From Gigaspora rosea (taxonomy: Eukaryota; Glomeromycota; Glomeromycetes; Diversisporales; Gigasporaceae), in the NCBI GenBank assembly GCA_003550325.1, contig QKWP01000042.1, forward strand, positions 446,345-510,344: a stretch of DNA of 64,000 bases, read 5' to 3'. A program made the position numbers and the translations under genes. Of the stretch, positions 35,709-47,526 are shown piece by piece. The stretch's first letter is position 1. Each line of letters starts with the position of its first letter. The notes below the pieces were generated by a model. It had not been told where the DNA came from and did no database searches. It was given only the letters and a program-made list of their open reading frames with translations.

Positions 35709-36491
35709 CAATGCTGAAAATTTCAGACTCAAATACTGTTTTCATAAGAACAATATATTAGCTACAAATGTTCTCAACCAATTGGTTAGTGCTCTTACTA
35801 AAAAAAAAACACCAATATAATTAGTTGTTATTGTTTCTATTATAGCAAATTAAAAATCTTTTTTATCAAAATTAAATAAGAATTTTTATCAATTTTTGGT
35901 AATTATATAATTTTTTCTTTAGGTTTTCTCAAATTTTATATGTTCCCGTCTACAAAAAAAATTTTCACTTCTAATACAAGTCCTAATTTTTACAAGTAAA
36001 TCATTTAAAGTCAAATAATAAAAGTTGTAATCATTTATATAAACTACAAAATTGTATAAGAAACTATATTTTTAAAACCAATATTTAAAGAATTCACCAA
36101 GATATTGTAAAATATTTTTTTGGTTAAAAATTTCTTTAAAATTTAATATTTTCAGCTTATAAGCAACATAAACTTTTTGTCTTATAATATAAGTTTAAAT
36201 AATTCAAAAATATAATTCTTGTTCTTAAATATTATAATACCAAATTTTATTTAAATATCTTAAATGATTAAAAAACTAGATCAGAGGTATATTTATAGTA
36301 ATTATACAGGCAAATTTGCCCGCGAACCCCTACAAAGTAAGAGATAGCTAATTGTTATACTTATAAGAACAATATTATTATTTTACTGTTCTCAAAAAAT
36401 TTTTTAATAGTGAACAGTAAAAAAATTTTACTGTTCACAAATTTTTAACAGTGTTCTTATAAAACTTTAAGAACACTAATTTCCTATACTA
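35709..36491. mobile_element. 783-bp hAT MITE, copy 2 (opposite orientation)
   Basis: It is flanked by exact 8-bp copies of ATCATAGC (35701-35708 and 36492-36499). It begins CAATGCTGAAAATTTCAGAC and ends GAACACTAATTTCCTATACTA. It is the reverse-complement relative of 21567-22164, sharing the GTCTGAAATTTCAGAC-type end and the central CTGTTCTC/GAACAGTAAAA blocks. No transposase. Confidence 0.82.
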
Positions 36492-36539
36492 ATCATAGCA
36501 TATATTGTTTTTTTTTAAATTAATATAAATTTTTTAACA

Positions 36540-37335
36540 ATTAAGGGCTTTTAACTTCTATAGTCTTTTAGAATTCAAAAGAGACCTCAAACATTAATAT
36601 GGAATAGGCTAATCTCAAAATATTGCAGCTAGAAATTTAAGAAAAAATTAAATATTTATTTATTTTAACAAAATTTAAACAAAATATTTGACAATAGTGT
36701 AATTAATTTTAGAGTAAATTTATTCATCTCCCCATGCAATGCGCCTTATATGTCGCTCTCACAATCAAATTTCAAGATCAGGTATAACGTTACATGATTA
36801 AAAATTCAAAACAAATGTTCGTTTTGTCAAAAATCGTCTATAACTTAAAATTGAGTATATGAAACTACTCTTAGGATTCTAACAAACAAAATTCCTTGCA
36901 AAATTTTACCATAAAACCTCTTCTTGCCCATACACATAATCTATACCTCACTCTAACTCTAACCAATGAAAAAACAGATTATATTAATTATTTTGATTTT
37001 TACGTTATACCTGATTTTATGATCTGTGGCAGGTGTGACAACATCGCATGTGCGATGTATAAATTATTTCTTAATTTTAATATTTAAAGGCTTTTTTGAA
37101 TTCTACATGCATATAGAATTCAAAAGAGCCCTTAAATATTAAAATTGACTATATAGTCAAAATATATGCATTTAAGTATTTTAAAATTTTTATTTTATCA
37201 CATTTCTAATATCAATAATTAACTAAATTTTAAATAAAATATCTTAGTATCAATATAGTCAATTTTAATGCTTAAAAGCTCTTTCTACATATTTATAAAA
37301 TTAAAAAGAGTTATCAAGTATTAAAATTGACTATG
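36540..37335. repeat. Cluster of short inverted repeats
   Basis: Words of the type GAATTCAAAAGAG and CTTTTTTGAATTC recur around 36545-36590, 37083-37130 and 37260-37330, with ATTAAAATTGACTATATAGT-like tails. A further inverted pair at 36755-36790 and 37003-37035 (CAATCAAATTTCAAGATCAG; ACGTTATACCTGATTTTATG) marks a MITE core. The 63-residue frame at 36896-37087 lies in this repeat and is not taken as a gene. Confidence 0.5.
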
Positions 37336-37847
37336 TCAATGCTAAAATATTTTCATTTAAATATTTAGGGATAATTATTACATGTAAAAATACATAAACT
37401 TTATGATCATGTAATATCCTAATATAGAAGTCTTATCAGGTACAATAACATATAGATAATTGATATCTGTGATGCTCTTTATGCACTAAAAATTTTAAGG
37501 CATTACAAATTAATCCTAGTAAGTTAGTAGGGGTCGGATACTTATAGCAAGCATTATAGATTATATAGTATTAGAGTAAAGGCAAGTGTTATAAGTAAAT
37601 TGCCTTTTCAATATTTTTAATTAGTGCTTCAAAATAACTATATTTGTATTTCTACATTTTTACTTCTTTGCTTTGTGTTGTTTTTTTGTTTTGCTAGACT
37701 GATCCAGAAAAATATTTTTTATGTTACTTTTATCTTTATAAAAATGGCTATTATGTAATTTATTTGTATTTATTTGGCTATTAGGTCTAAAATAATATCA
37801 TTTTAATTAATGCTTTACTATAGTTAGTCTATAAAATAAATCAAATA

Positions 37848-38650
37848 CAGTGGCCTTCCAAGGTATTGTGGACACTTTTTAAAAATTTGTATAAAGCTAA
37901 ATATAAAAGGTAAAAAGCTAAAAATAAAATTATAAACTTATTAAATCTATATCTTTTAAATAAAAAAAAATTATAAAATTCTATGCAAAACTTTTTAAGA
38001 TAATTAAATTTAAAAAAATTTTTAAATTTTTAATCGCGTCGATTTCCAGTTTTTAATATAGATTTAGTATAAATTGAATACTAATTTTTAGTATATATAA
38101 AAATTATTTTTTTTATTAAGTAAACTAAATCTAATTATTAAATAAAATTTGTTCAGTATAACAAATTATACATATTGTAAAAATTTCAGAATTTTTTGAA
38201 ATTTTTTTATTAAATTGCTATATATAGTAATAAAATTACCATATTTAGCAATTTTTCAATTTTTATTTAATAATTTAGCTTTTATATTTGATAAAAATGT
38301 TTTGCTTAATATTTTTTAAAAATCTCTAAAAATTAGTAATATGTAATTTGTTATACTGAACAAATTTTACTTAATTATTAAGTTTAATTTATATAAAAAA
38401 ATTTTTTTATTATATAGTAAATATAATAACTAGTTTTTTGAAAATTACTAATTTCGTCTTTGTGTAACATTACACAATATTAATTAATCTTATCTATTTC
38501 AAAAAGTACAACATAGAATTTTTTAATCTTTTTTTTATTTAAAAGATATAGATTTAATAAATTTATAGTTTTATTTTTAGCTTCTTAACTTTATTATTTA
38601 GCTTTATACAAATTTTTAAAAAGTGTCCACATTACTATGGTAGGCCACTG
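37848..38650. mobile_element. 803-bp mariner-like foldback element, TA target
   Basis: The ends are CAGTGGCCTTCCAAGGTATT and ATTACTATGGTAGGCCACTG, both bordered by TA (37846-37847 and 38651-38652), as in Tc1/mariner insertions. The inverted repeats extend about 150 bases inward (GTGTCCAC, TTTATACAAA, AGATATAGATTTAATAAATT). A second inverted pair lies near the centre (GTTCAGTATAACAAATT and its reverse complement). It is nearly all palindrome, with no transposase. Confidence 0.85.
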
Positions 38651-38652
38651 TA

Positions 38653-40059
38653 TTTTATGAAAAAACTTCTGGTATTACAATATACTAACTAAATTTTTAA
38701 AAAAACTTAATGCATTATGATATACTAATATTTTTAAAAAAAAACCTCTAGTATATACAAACAATCAAACTGGAAATTATTTGCTTGATTATTGTTACAA
38801 ATATAAAAAAAAGCATTCATAAATTACAAAAAATCTGCTAACATGAAAGAAAACATTTTGTACAAATCCAATTTTGAGTACATAAGATAAAAATTTAGAG
38901 TTGGTGCTTTAATATTAGAGGCTATGAGGTAGAATATTATTTATCATATATAAAGTTTTATTTTCATTATTTTTAATTAGTGCACTGTAGTTGATTTAAA
39001 TGCATATTTTTGCTTTTTTCTTCTTTTACACATGTTTGAATTCTTGTATTATCCATGCAAATAAGTGAAAAAATAGTAATATAATCAACCAATAAAAATT
39101 GAAATGTGAATTACATGCTTGATTGATCAAATCAATCAAATATGTAAATCACATAATCAATTTTATTGGAGGTCACCATGGTGACAGGTTGTCATAAAAT
39201 AATACCCAAAAAAAACACACAAAATAAAAAAAATAAAAATACAGTAATAATAAATATAAAAATAAAAATAATAAAAAATATAGTATATATTAGTTTTTAT
39301 ATTATATTAATTTAAATTAGTTGTATTATATCAATTTTGTAATATAGATTTTAACTAAAACAAAAGGTAGCTAAATTGACTATTACATATATATCAAAAA
39401 GTATAAATACTTAACTTTTTTAATACTCAGGTATTTTTTGTTTATGATTTATATCTAATTTATAAATATTTATATTGGATGCTTATATAGAGTGTGACTA
39501 TTTGGGTGCAACTATAGAGAGGTCAGACTGTATGTTGTAGAAAACAATTCCCAAGGGCAAAACAATACATATACAAAACCTGGATACCATATAGAAAGAG
39601 TTGGCTTGCACCTTATACTATATATAATGTTAACTTGATATAAGATTAAGTCAATATATTAAAAGCTTGTATAGTAAATTAAAAGGTATTGAAATTGTGT
39701 TATTCAAATTGATAAGCTATTTGCAATTCTTAGAAAACAGAAACAAGGGGCTTTCTAAAAAATCAACCATATAAGATATACATATATTAAAATAAATATA
39801 TATATGATAAAATAGTGCTAGTTTAGAAAAACTAAGACTAGTTTGCTCACAATTTGCATTTGAATCATTTATTAAACAACAAAAGGATTTTGTAAAATCT
39901 GGCACCTATGATATATTTGAGAGTGATAAATTTATATATAATATATCACAAATTAATAATAAGTACATATTATGTATCTTGGATTACTAAGTACTTTTAA
40001 AATATATATATATATACATAGTTTTGAAAAAATTGGGTCAGCAGGTAATTAGTTTCACC
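38653..40059. other. AT-rich intergenic DNA
   Basis: A hairpin at about 39089-39171 (arms with AAAATTGAAATGTGAATTAC and the reverse complement) is the only structure seen. No gene is supported; the 62-residue frame at 39717-39905 has no recognisable feature. Confidence 0.4.
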
Positions 40060-40214
40060 AATTCAACTAGGGGTGTTATTCTGCTCCAACCAGTTAGCTT
40101 GTGCTTAAAACTGGTTAGAACTCTGTTCAGAGCATCTTTAAATAAAATCTAGTTTTTTGAGCTCAGTTTATATAAATATATTAATAATTATGCATAAGCA
40201 GTTTAATAAATCCT

Positions 40215-40460
40215 GCTATTGCTATTACCTGCTTTTTTTTCTTTTGGTGATCATATCATCATATCACTAGTACTTTTTTTCTTTTGGTGATTATATCACT
40301 ATTACTTACTTTTTTTCTTTTAGTAATCATATTAATATTACTTATTTTTTCTTTTGGCAATCATATTGCTATTACTTTCTTTTTCTTTTGCTGATCATAT
40401 TGCTATAAGTATTACTTTTTTTTCTTTTGGAAATCATATTACTATTACTTTTTATTAAAG
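40215..40460. repeat. Tandem repeat of about 42 bp
   Basis: Six imperfect units built on TTTTTTTCTTTTGGTGATCA followed by TATCACTATTACTTAC. Lies inside the 40068-44495 element. Confidence 0.75.
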
Positions 40461-40571
40461 CAATTATATTTAAAATATATAAATTGTTGCAATATAATGT
40501 TATTGCATCTTATTTTTTTTATCCAATTTATTAATCTTTATTACAGTCAATAATACTCACTTCATACCAGA

Positions 40572-43076
40572 TAGTGTAACCTGAACTGAACTGAACTTAG
40601 ATCAAGTTCAGGTTTAGGTTCAGTTCAGGTTCAGGTTATAAGTTTATGAACATGTTCAGGTTCAGTCTGGTGTTCATATGAACTAGTGATTCTAGGTTTG
40701 GGTCTGGGTTTGGTCTGGTCCAGATTAGACTCAAACTCAAATTTTATTATTAAAACTTTATACTAAACTTAAACTCAATTATAAGTTTGGTTGGGCTAGT
40801 TCAAATTTTGCAAACTAGTTTGAGTCTAAATAAAAATATATGTATTTTTTGATACTAAACAATTTACTTAGAGTGAGAAGTATAAATCAGCTAATAAAAT
40901 TTAAAGAATTATAGTATTTTGTATAATTTTATTAATAAAATTATACAAATTTCTAGGATTCTCTAAATTTTGCTAATTGATCATAATTTCTTGCTCAAAG
41001 TAAACTTGGTAAGTACCAAAAAATACATCAAATCAGCATATTTTATTTTACTTTTCTTAAAATTTGAAGAAAAGATGCTTAATTTAGAAATTTTTATTAA
41101 AAATTCAAAATTAAGCATCTTTGATACAAATTTTAAGGAAAATAAAATAAATTATACCAATATGATGTATTTTTGGTGCTAATAATAAGTTTACTTAGAT
41201 CAAGAAGTTATGATCAATTAGTAAAATTTAGAGAATCATAGAAATTTGTATAATTTTATTAATAAAATTATACATTTCTATAATTCTCTAAATTTTACTA
41301 AATGATCATAACTTCTTGATCTAAGTAAACTTGTTTAGCATCAAAAAATATATCATATTAGTATACATATCACTCTGGTTATGTTGACACGCTTCAGCAA
41401 TAGAAAATGGTCAATATATCCAGATGTCAGTTGAATAAGCATCTCTATCTATACCGATATTATATTGATATTGTGTAGATATGTCAGTTTAGGCAGAGGT
41501 AAATTTTTTTGTTTTCACCAAGCTTATGCTAAGAATAATAAACTTGGCAAAATGATTTATTTTAGCACAAAACAAATTTGTTTTATATTTAGCATAAAAT
41601 GAATTTATTTTATATTTGCATAAAATAATAAAATGAATTTATTTTATGCTTATCATTTTATAATATGCTTAATTTTGAGTATTTTATAAAAATTTCTAAA
41701 ATTAAGCATCTTTTCTTCAAATTTTAAGAAAAGTAAAATAAAATATGCTGATTTGATGTATTTTTTGGTGCTTAACAAGTTTATTAGTGCAAGAAGTTAT
41801 GATCAATTAGTAAAATTTAGAGAAATATTGAAGTTTGTATAATTTTATTAATAAAATTATACAAATTTCTATAATTCTCTAAATTTTACTAATTGATCAT
41901 AACTTCTTGCACTAAATAAACTTGTTAAGCACCAAAAAATACATCAAATCGGTATATTTTATTTTACTTTTCTTAAAATTTGAAGAAAAGATGCTTAATT
42001 TTGGAAATTTTATCAAAAATTCAAAATTAAGCATCTTTGATACAAATTTTAAGGAAAATAAAATAAAAAAGACAATAATAAAATATGTTTTGGTGCTAAA
42101 CAAGTTTACTTAGATCAAAAAGTTATGATCAATTAGTAAAATTTAGAAAATCATAGAAATTTGTATAATTTTATTAATAAAATTATACAAATTTCTATAA
42201 TTCTCTAAATTTTACTAATTGATCATAACTTCTTGCACTAAATAAACTTGTTAAGCACCAAAAAATAAATCAAATAAGCAAATTTTATTTTACTTTTTTT
42301 AAATTTGAAGAAAAGATGCTTAATTTTGGAAATTTTTATCAAAAATTCAAAATTAAGCATCTTTGATACAAATTTTAAGGAAAATAAAATAAAAATACTG
42401 ATATGATGTATTTCTTGGTGCTAAAGATTATGATCAATTAGTAAAATTTAGAGAATCATAGAAATTTGTATAATTTTATTAATAAAATTATACAAATTTT
42501 TATGATTCTCTAAATTTTACTAATTGATCATAACTTCTTGATCTAAGTAAACTTGTTAATGCCAAAAATATATTATATCAGTATATTTTATTTATTTTTC
42601 TTAAAATTTGCATCAAAGATGCTTAATTTTTACTTTTTGATAAAAATTTCCAAAATTAAGCATCTTTTCTTCAAATTTTAAAAAAAGTAAAATAAAATAT
42701 GCAGATTTGATATATTATTTGGTGCACTTAGTGCAAGGAGTTATGATCAATTAGTAAAATTTAGAGAATTATAGAAATTTGTATAATTCTATTAATAAAA
42801 TTACACAAATTTCTATGATTTTCTAAATTTTACTAATTGATTCTAACTTTGTAATTTAGGTAAACATGTGCATATATTATGAACCTGAACATGTTCATGA
42901 ACTTTGAACTGAACCTGAACTGAACTTTTTTAAGTTCAGGTTCAGGTTCATGTTCAATAATTTTAAGTTCAGGTTCAGTTCAATATTGAACTTTTAGAGC
43001 AGGTTCAGGTTCAGGTTCATTGAACCTGAACCTGAACCTGAACCTCTATTGAACTGAACTGAACTTCGGAACCCTA
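40572..43076. mobile_element. 2.5-kb hAT-like element with GGTTCA arrays, TSD ATACCAGA
   Basis: It is flanked by exact ATACCAGA at 40564-40571 and 43077-43084. The left tip reads TAGTGTAACCTGAACTGAAC and the right tip GAACTGAACTTCGGAACCCTA. Terminal zones (about 40580-40830 and 42880-43070) are arrays of GGTTCA/TGAACC hexamers in mixed orientation. The interior is a palindromic tandem array (40860-42860). No transposase, so mobilisation must have been in trans. Short frames inside (40970-41182, 41912-42113) are made by the palindromes. Confidence 0.88.
40860..42860. repeat. Alternating palindrome array, about 310-330 bp period
   Basis: Palindrome A (TTGTATAATTTTATTAATAA and its mirror) is centred near 40935, 41263, 41852, 42177, 42485 and 42794. 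Palindrome B (AGATGCTTAATTTTGGAAAT ... AAAATTAAGCATCTT) is centred near 41096, 41690, 42015, 42340 and 42643. Between them are ATTGATCATAACTTCTTGAT and GTAAACTTGTTAAGCACCAA blocks in both orientations. The 41360-41660 part holds a different insert. The structure is a head-to-tail amplification of a double palindrome. Confidence 0.8.
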
Positions 43077-43179
43077 ATACCAGATCTTTAAGCAGAGACT
43101 TGCAGAGGCATTTTGTTCAGACAATCTGTTATATATTGGGTTAATGTATTTTTGCTTTCAAAAATTTCTTTGCTCAATA

Positions 43180-43376
43180 TGTTTATTGCAAAGGTTGTAA
43201 TATCATTTATCACCAACTTCAATAAGTTTGTTCCAGAAAGGGTCCTTTTTTACTCACTTTGGAGGATGGTTTGTTACTATAAGTGTTCCAGGTTCAAGCG
43301 CATTTTGAGATATTGAACCTAAAGAGGTAGATTCAATTAATTCGATAAGTTCTTCAAATGTATTGTCTTCATCCAT
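43180..43376 (-). pseudogene. N-terminal remnant of a hAT transposase
   Basis: Read from an ATG at 43376 the minus strand gives MDEDNTFEELIELIESTSLG, then ISQNALEPGTLIVTNHPP, a stop, KKDPFWNKLIEVGDK and another stop. The same start is found at 48632 in the related element, with different stops. The acidic start followed by KKDPFW looks like the lead-in to a BED-type DNA-binding finger. Downstream coding sequence is missing or replaced by the nested elements. Confidence 0.5.
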
Positions 43377-43489
43377 TGAATAATGAAATTCAAGTAAAAA
43401 AAATATGTAAAAAAAATTTGCATATTTATATTTTTTTAATTAAAAAATTTAAAATGTTCAATTGTTATTACATTAAATTAACTTTTAAT

Positions 43490-43642
43490 TAAAAAAAAAA
43501 AGAAGGTAAAAAAATTTTATTTTTGTTTGTTATAAGTTAGTAATTTTTTATTCGTCATATCATGCCACATGAAATTAAAAAAAAAGTCAAAGAAAATTGA
43601 TTTTTATTCATTATAAGATAGTAATATTTTATTCATCATTCC
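43490..43642. repeat. Tandem repeat of about 60 bp, left part
   Basis: Units containing GTCAAAGAAAATTGATTTTT and TTTTATTCATCATATCA-like words. The array continues at 44139-44340 beyond the nested insert at 43643-44138. The 68-residue frame over it is an artefact. Confidence 0.7.
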
Positions 43643-44138
43643 TAGTGATACAGGTCGACCCAACAGCTGGGTCAATGGGCGGGTCGACTCTCAGCCTGCA
43701 CCTTTGTGGGCCAAGCTGGCTGATAATATAAGTATTAGAATCATTTCTTTTCTAAACATATTTTCAGGCTAGAAATTGAATAAAAATCGGCTAATCATTT
43801 ATAATAATGTAAGAGAAGTTGTCTTATTTAGGTGATAAATTGGCAAATTTCAAATATAATATAAGGATCAGAAATATTTGGTGGCATAGGCAATCAATCA
43901 ACATAAAATACTAACATGCCAAAAGTTTCTCAAGGACAAAAAGAAAAATAATTAAATCTTTAATATAACAAGAGTTCGACAATAAACTACCTGATGGCCT
44001 TTTCACGTTTAATATAGATATGTAGACAGATTTTGCTCAGAAAAAAATTACACTAGCAAAAGGTCGGCCTGGTTGACCGGTCTCAGCTTTTTTTAGGATC
44101 GGCCCCAGACCACAATTTTTCATCGACCCGTATCGCTA
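43643..44138. mobile_element. 496-bp hAT-like element in the 60-bp tandem array
   Basis: It begins TAGTGATACAGGTCGACCCA and ends CATCGACCCGTATCGCTA, inverted repeats with a few mismatches. The flanks are ATCATTCC and GTCATTTC, matching at six of eight bases, so the insertion is older than its neighbours. GGTCGACC-type motifs are repeated in both ends. Non-coding. Confidence 0.65.
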
Positions 44139-44340
44139 GTCATTTCACGCCATATTAAATTAAAAAAAAAAAAAAAAGTCAAAGAAAATTGATTTTTGTT
44201 CGTTATAAAATAAAATTTTTTATTCATCATATCACGCCACATTAAATTAATAAAAAAAAAGTCAAAGAAAATTGATTTTTGTTCATCATAAGATAGCAAT
44301 TTTTTATTCGTCATATCATGCAACATTGCGATAGTAATTT
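44139..44340. repeat. Tandem repeat of about 60 bp, right part
   Basis: Three further units (GTCAAAGAAAATTGATTTTT, GTTCGTTATAA, TCATATCACGCCACATTAAA) continue the array from 43490-43642, broken by the element between them. Confidence 0.7.
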
Positions 44341-44853
44341 TTTATTCTAAATTAATATTGCTCAACCGATCTATCTCAAACTCGTTTGGAGCATGAATTA
44401 ATAATAAAAATCATGTGACCGCAAAAACTCGAGTTCCATTGTGTTCGGTTCCAAACAGAGTCGAACTGAATTTGGCAAGCAGGATAACATCCCTAAATTC
44501 AACACCAATTTCACTTATAGTGGTGAAATTATAGTATTCCACCATTCCAATTTTATTTCACCAATATCCTTACCCGTGACAATAACTGCAGCATCCAGTC
44601 GACTTTGAAAAATTTAGTTTGGTTAACGTTAACCGATTTAAATTTTTTTGGCCAACCCACTATTGTAAACAGTATATGTCTTATGGTACTTCTAATTACA
44701 AAAAAGTTTTTTTAACGCTTTTTATAAATCCATATGAAAAGACTTATTTATAACGGATAATAAATATATTTATATATTGCATAAATTTTGTTTGTATTCT
44801 ACTGTACATTATGAAATGAATATTATTCCCAACTAAATATTTCTATCATTTAT

Positions 44854-46622
44854 TTACAGCATTTTGATAAAAATAAACAAAAGATAAAGTATAATCTTTA
44901 TAGGCATAGATATAAAAAATTTAAATATACAAATAACTAAACAAGACAAAATGGCTAATAAACAATGATAAATAAAAGCCAAACTAGTTAAAAACGTAGC
45001 CATAGAGTAAACTATAAACGTTCTAATCATTTTTAAAAATTTCAAAATAATACTCATTATTGAATTATAATTATCAAATGCAAAAACTTCATACTCTTCA
45101 GCGTATAACAGATGCGAAATAGTTATTCTGTGCTCATAATTTGTCCATTTACAAGTCCAAGTTTTTAAGTTTCTCATACATAAATCTGATTCGCCAAACC
45201 AAGGTCCATGTGATTGATTATTCCAAATAGCCGTATTGTTCCTTGGAGTTTTTATTCTGCTAAGTACTGGATTTGATTGATCAGTAAATGAAAAAATAAA
45301 ACTATTTGAAGTTTTAATAAAATATGGTTTCTTTTCAAACATCAAATATGGTACATATAATATTGAAAGAACAGTACACGCGAACAGAAAAATTTGACCT
45401 ATAGTTCCATCATAATATTCTTCACTTCTCATATACTCTATGTCTACTTTCTCAATGTTTATAGTAGAGCTATCCCAGTTTACAGGATTATATCCACCAA
45501 CCAAATCGCCTTTGGAAGTTTTAAGTATTACAATAGTTGGACCTTGAAAATCACATAGATTATGAAATGTATCAGCATCAAACCCATCTCTGCTTCCGCG
45601 TAATAAAAGCTTAAATTTATAGGGATCAGTTGTACAAGTATAGAAATCTTTATCTTTATGATCAATCCAGCTTGAGATAATAGCTTTATTCTCATTGGTA
45701 ATTAATCTGGAACATCTTCTTGGCGGAGTTTTAGATTTAATAAATGTATTAGAGTCCAAATGATAACGTTTAATTTGTTTGTTGATATAACTTTTAGGAA
45801 TATAATAATAACGAATTAAGGGGATGCAACGAGAAATGGTTTCTTTTAATGCCTTGAAATGATCATCAGACCAATTTGAAATATTTTCATCAGACCAATT
45901 TGTGATATCATTATTATCATTATTAAGAACTTTAGAAATACCCCCATCTAATTAAGTACTTCAAAATTTGCATTTCCTCAAGTTCAAGATCATCACTTTC
46001 TAAAAGACAAATCATGGCTACCTCATCTATTAAATAAAGCTCGACTGAATCAAAAAGAGAATAAGGATTTCTAAAGGTAAAATTTAGAACATGATTGTAT
46101 ACTTCATGAAAATGATTATGACGACAAACAATATTAAGTGACTTTACAAGATTAGAGAATAACCATGGAGAGAAATTTTTGATTAAGTGCTTTTGAATGC
46201 ATTCAGCAAGATCAAGGAGTTCAAGTTCATCAGATGCGACTAGTATATTCAAAGAATCTTCAGCTGATATATTTAAAGAATCTTCGGCTGATAATAAATC
46301 TTTGCCTGTATAAATATAGCTTAATCATGTTATAAAATCAGTTTATTAGTAAAGAACTGCAATTCATTGAATTAAAAGCTAGATCAAATTTATAAAAAAC
46401 TCACTCAAGAATTAACATAAAAATATTTGGATGAATGTTTGGCTTTGTAATAATATAGACACCATTTTTTTGATCTTTCCATCGTTCTGATAAAGCTCTT
46501 TGAAAATAGAGAGAGGAGGGACGTAAAACTGATGAATGTGTATTGAATTCTTTAATATCAGGTTCACTTCCAACAATTATTTTAACATCAGAATTGCTAT
46601 CACTATCAGATTGTGACCACAT
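44854..46622 (-). pseudogene. BTB-BACK-TLDc paralogue, frameshifted copy
   Basis: Same gene structure as 27211-29027: exon 1 46622-46405, an 85-bp intron 46404-46320 (GTGAGT donor, ATTAAG acceptor), then exon 2 from 46319. The BTB part is almost identical to the other copy. A run of five G (plus-strand C at 45941-45945, against four at 28346-28349) shifts the frame and stops it at WGYF. In the other frame the protein resumes with SKVLNND-type sequence and runs through TLDc to 44854 without another break. TLDc holds the same hydrophobic insertion and the same hydrophobic C-terminal tail (ending FIFIKML), though diverged. A 24-bp tandem duplication (46244-46291) adds eight residues, SAEDSLNI, after the BTB domain. 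The single indel could also be an assembly error in a homopolymer, in which case this is a working gene. Confidence 0.82.
46244..46291 (-). repeat. 24-bp in-frame tandem duplication
   Basis: Two 24-bp units (plus-strand start TATATTCAAAGAATCTTCAG and TATATTTAAAGAATCTTCGG) encode SAEDSLNI twice in the broken BTB-TLDc copy. The intact paralogue has one unit (SPEDSLNI). Confidence 0.9.
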
Positions 46623-47526
46623 TTGAGTTGTTATATTGTACATGTGTATGTACTGTACGTACAGTACGTGCAGTATGTTAAGTATTTATAAGTGTAGATA
46701 TGTACCAATTTGTACTAATAATTTCTTTTCTAAATACGATTGAGGAATTGGTTTAGGGCGATCTTCTGAAAGTTTGTTACGCATGTCTAATTTAACGTGG
46801 GTGTATTATTTAATCATATTCACACTACATATAGTACGTTTTATTAACAACACCCCAAATGTTACAATACCAGTTTTTGGATCTCATTATGTTTATTGAT
46901 GATGCCTCAAATGGTAAATTGGCTACATTGCACGATCACATATAAAGAACTATGGTTAACTGAATTCGGAATAACGTCCATTTATCTATATGAGTGCCAC
47001 TGACATTCAATTATATTGTGTCCAGTTTGTTTCCTGAGTGCTGTGTCGGTAAAATATATCACCGGGGCTTTTCGATTATATGCCACAAATATAATTAAAA
47101 GATCTTTTCTTTAGACGACACTCAGTGAACAAACTTGGCGCAAATATAATTGAAAGCCTGCCGACAGATTTCTCTTGGCGGTATTTCATATTTTGATCGA
47201 CAATTAATGCAGCAATGTGAATTATTGAATCTTATAAATTACTGAGGGTAAGAATGCACTTAGAGAGGGCGTGCATTTATAGAACAGTATTCTACTCAAC
47301 ATAATACTTATTTAGTATTATAACGGATTTTTCCGATATAATGCCCGTTTATTATGTTGATTCATTATCTACATTTCCGAGAATTTCCTATTATTAGTGA
47401 TTTACTTGGTTAAACTTTTTTATTAATCATGTATGTGCACTTATGGAGGACGTATGAATAAGTCCGGGCTGCAAAATCTTATGCACGTGCAGAGTAGAGG
47501 GCGTGCCCCTAATATTAAGTCCCAAG
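46623..47526. other. Upstream region of the broken BTB-TLDc copy
   Basis: It holds the presumed promoter of the minus-strand copy. A palindromic GTACTGTACGTACAGTACGT stretch lies at 46650-46672. No other gene recognised. Confidence 0.4.

Larger units (their letters stand above)
40068..44495. mobile_element. 4.4-kb hAT-derived element, TSD AATTCAAC, with nested insertions
   Basis: Exact 8-bp copies of AATTCAAC lie at 40060-40067 and 44496-44503. The ends are TAGGGGTGTTATTCTGCTCC and GCAAGCAGGATAACATCCCTA, and the subterminal zones continue with GGTTAGAACTCTGTTC and GTTCGGTTCCAAACAGAG. The end is the same family as the element at 47958-49048. Near its right half is the start of a broken transposase (43376, minus). 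Two younger elements sit inside, at 40572-43076 and 43643-44138, which explains its size. Confidence 0.87.

Noticed and set aside
40970-42113. Three related 63-70-residue frames (MLSTKKYIKS...)
   Set aside because: They are produced by the same palindromic repeat on both strands and are mirror images of it rather than genes.
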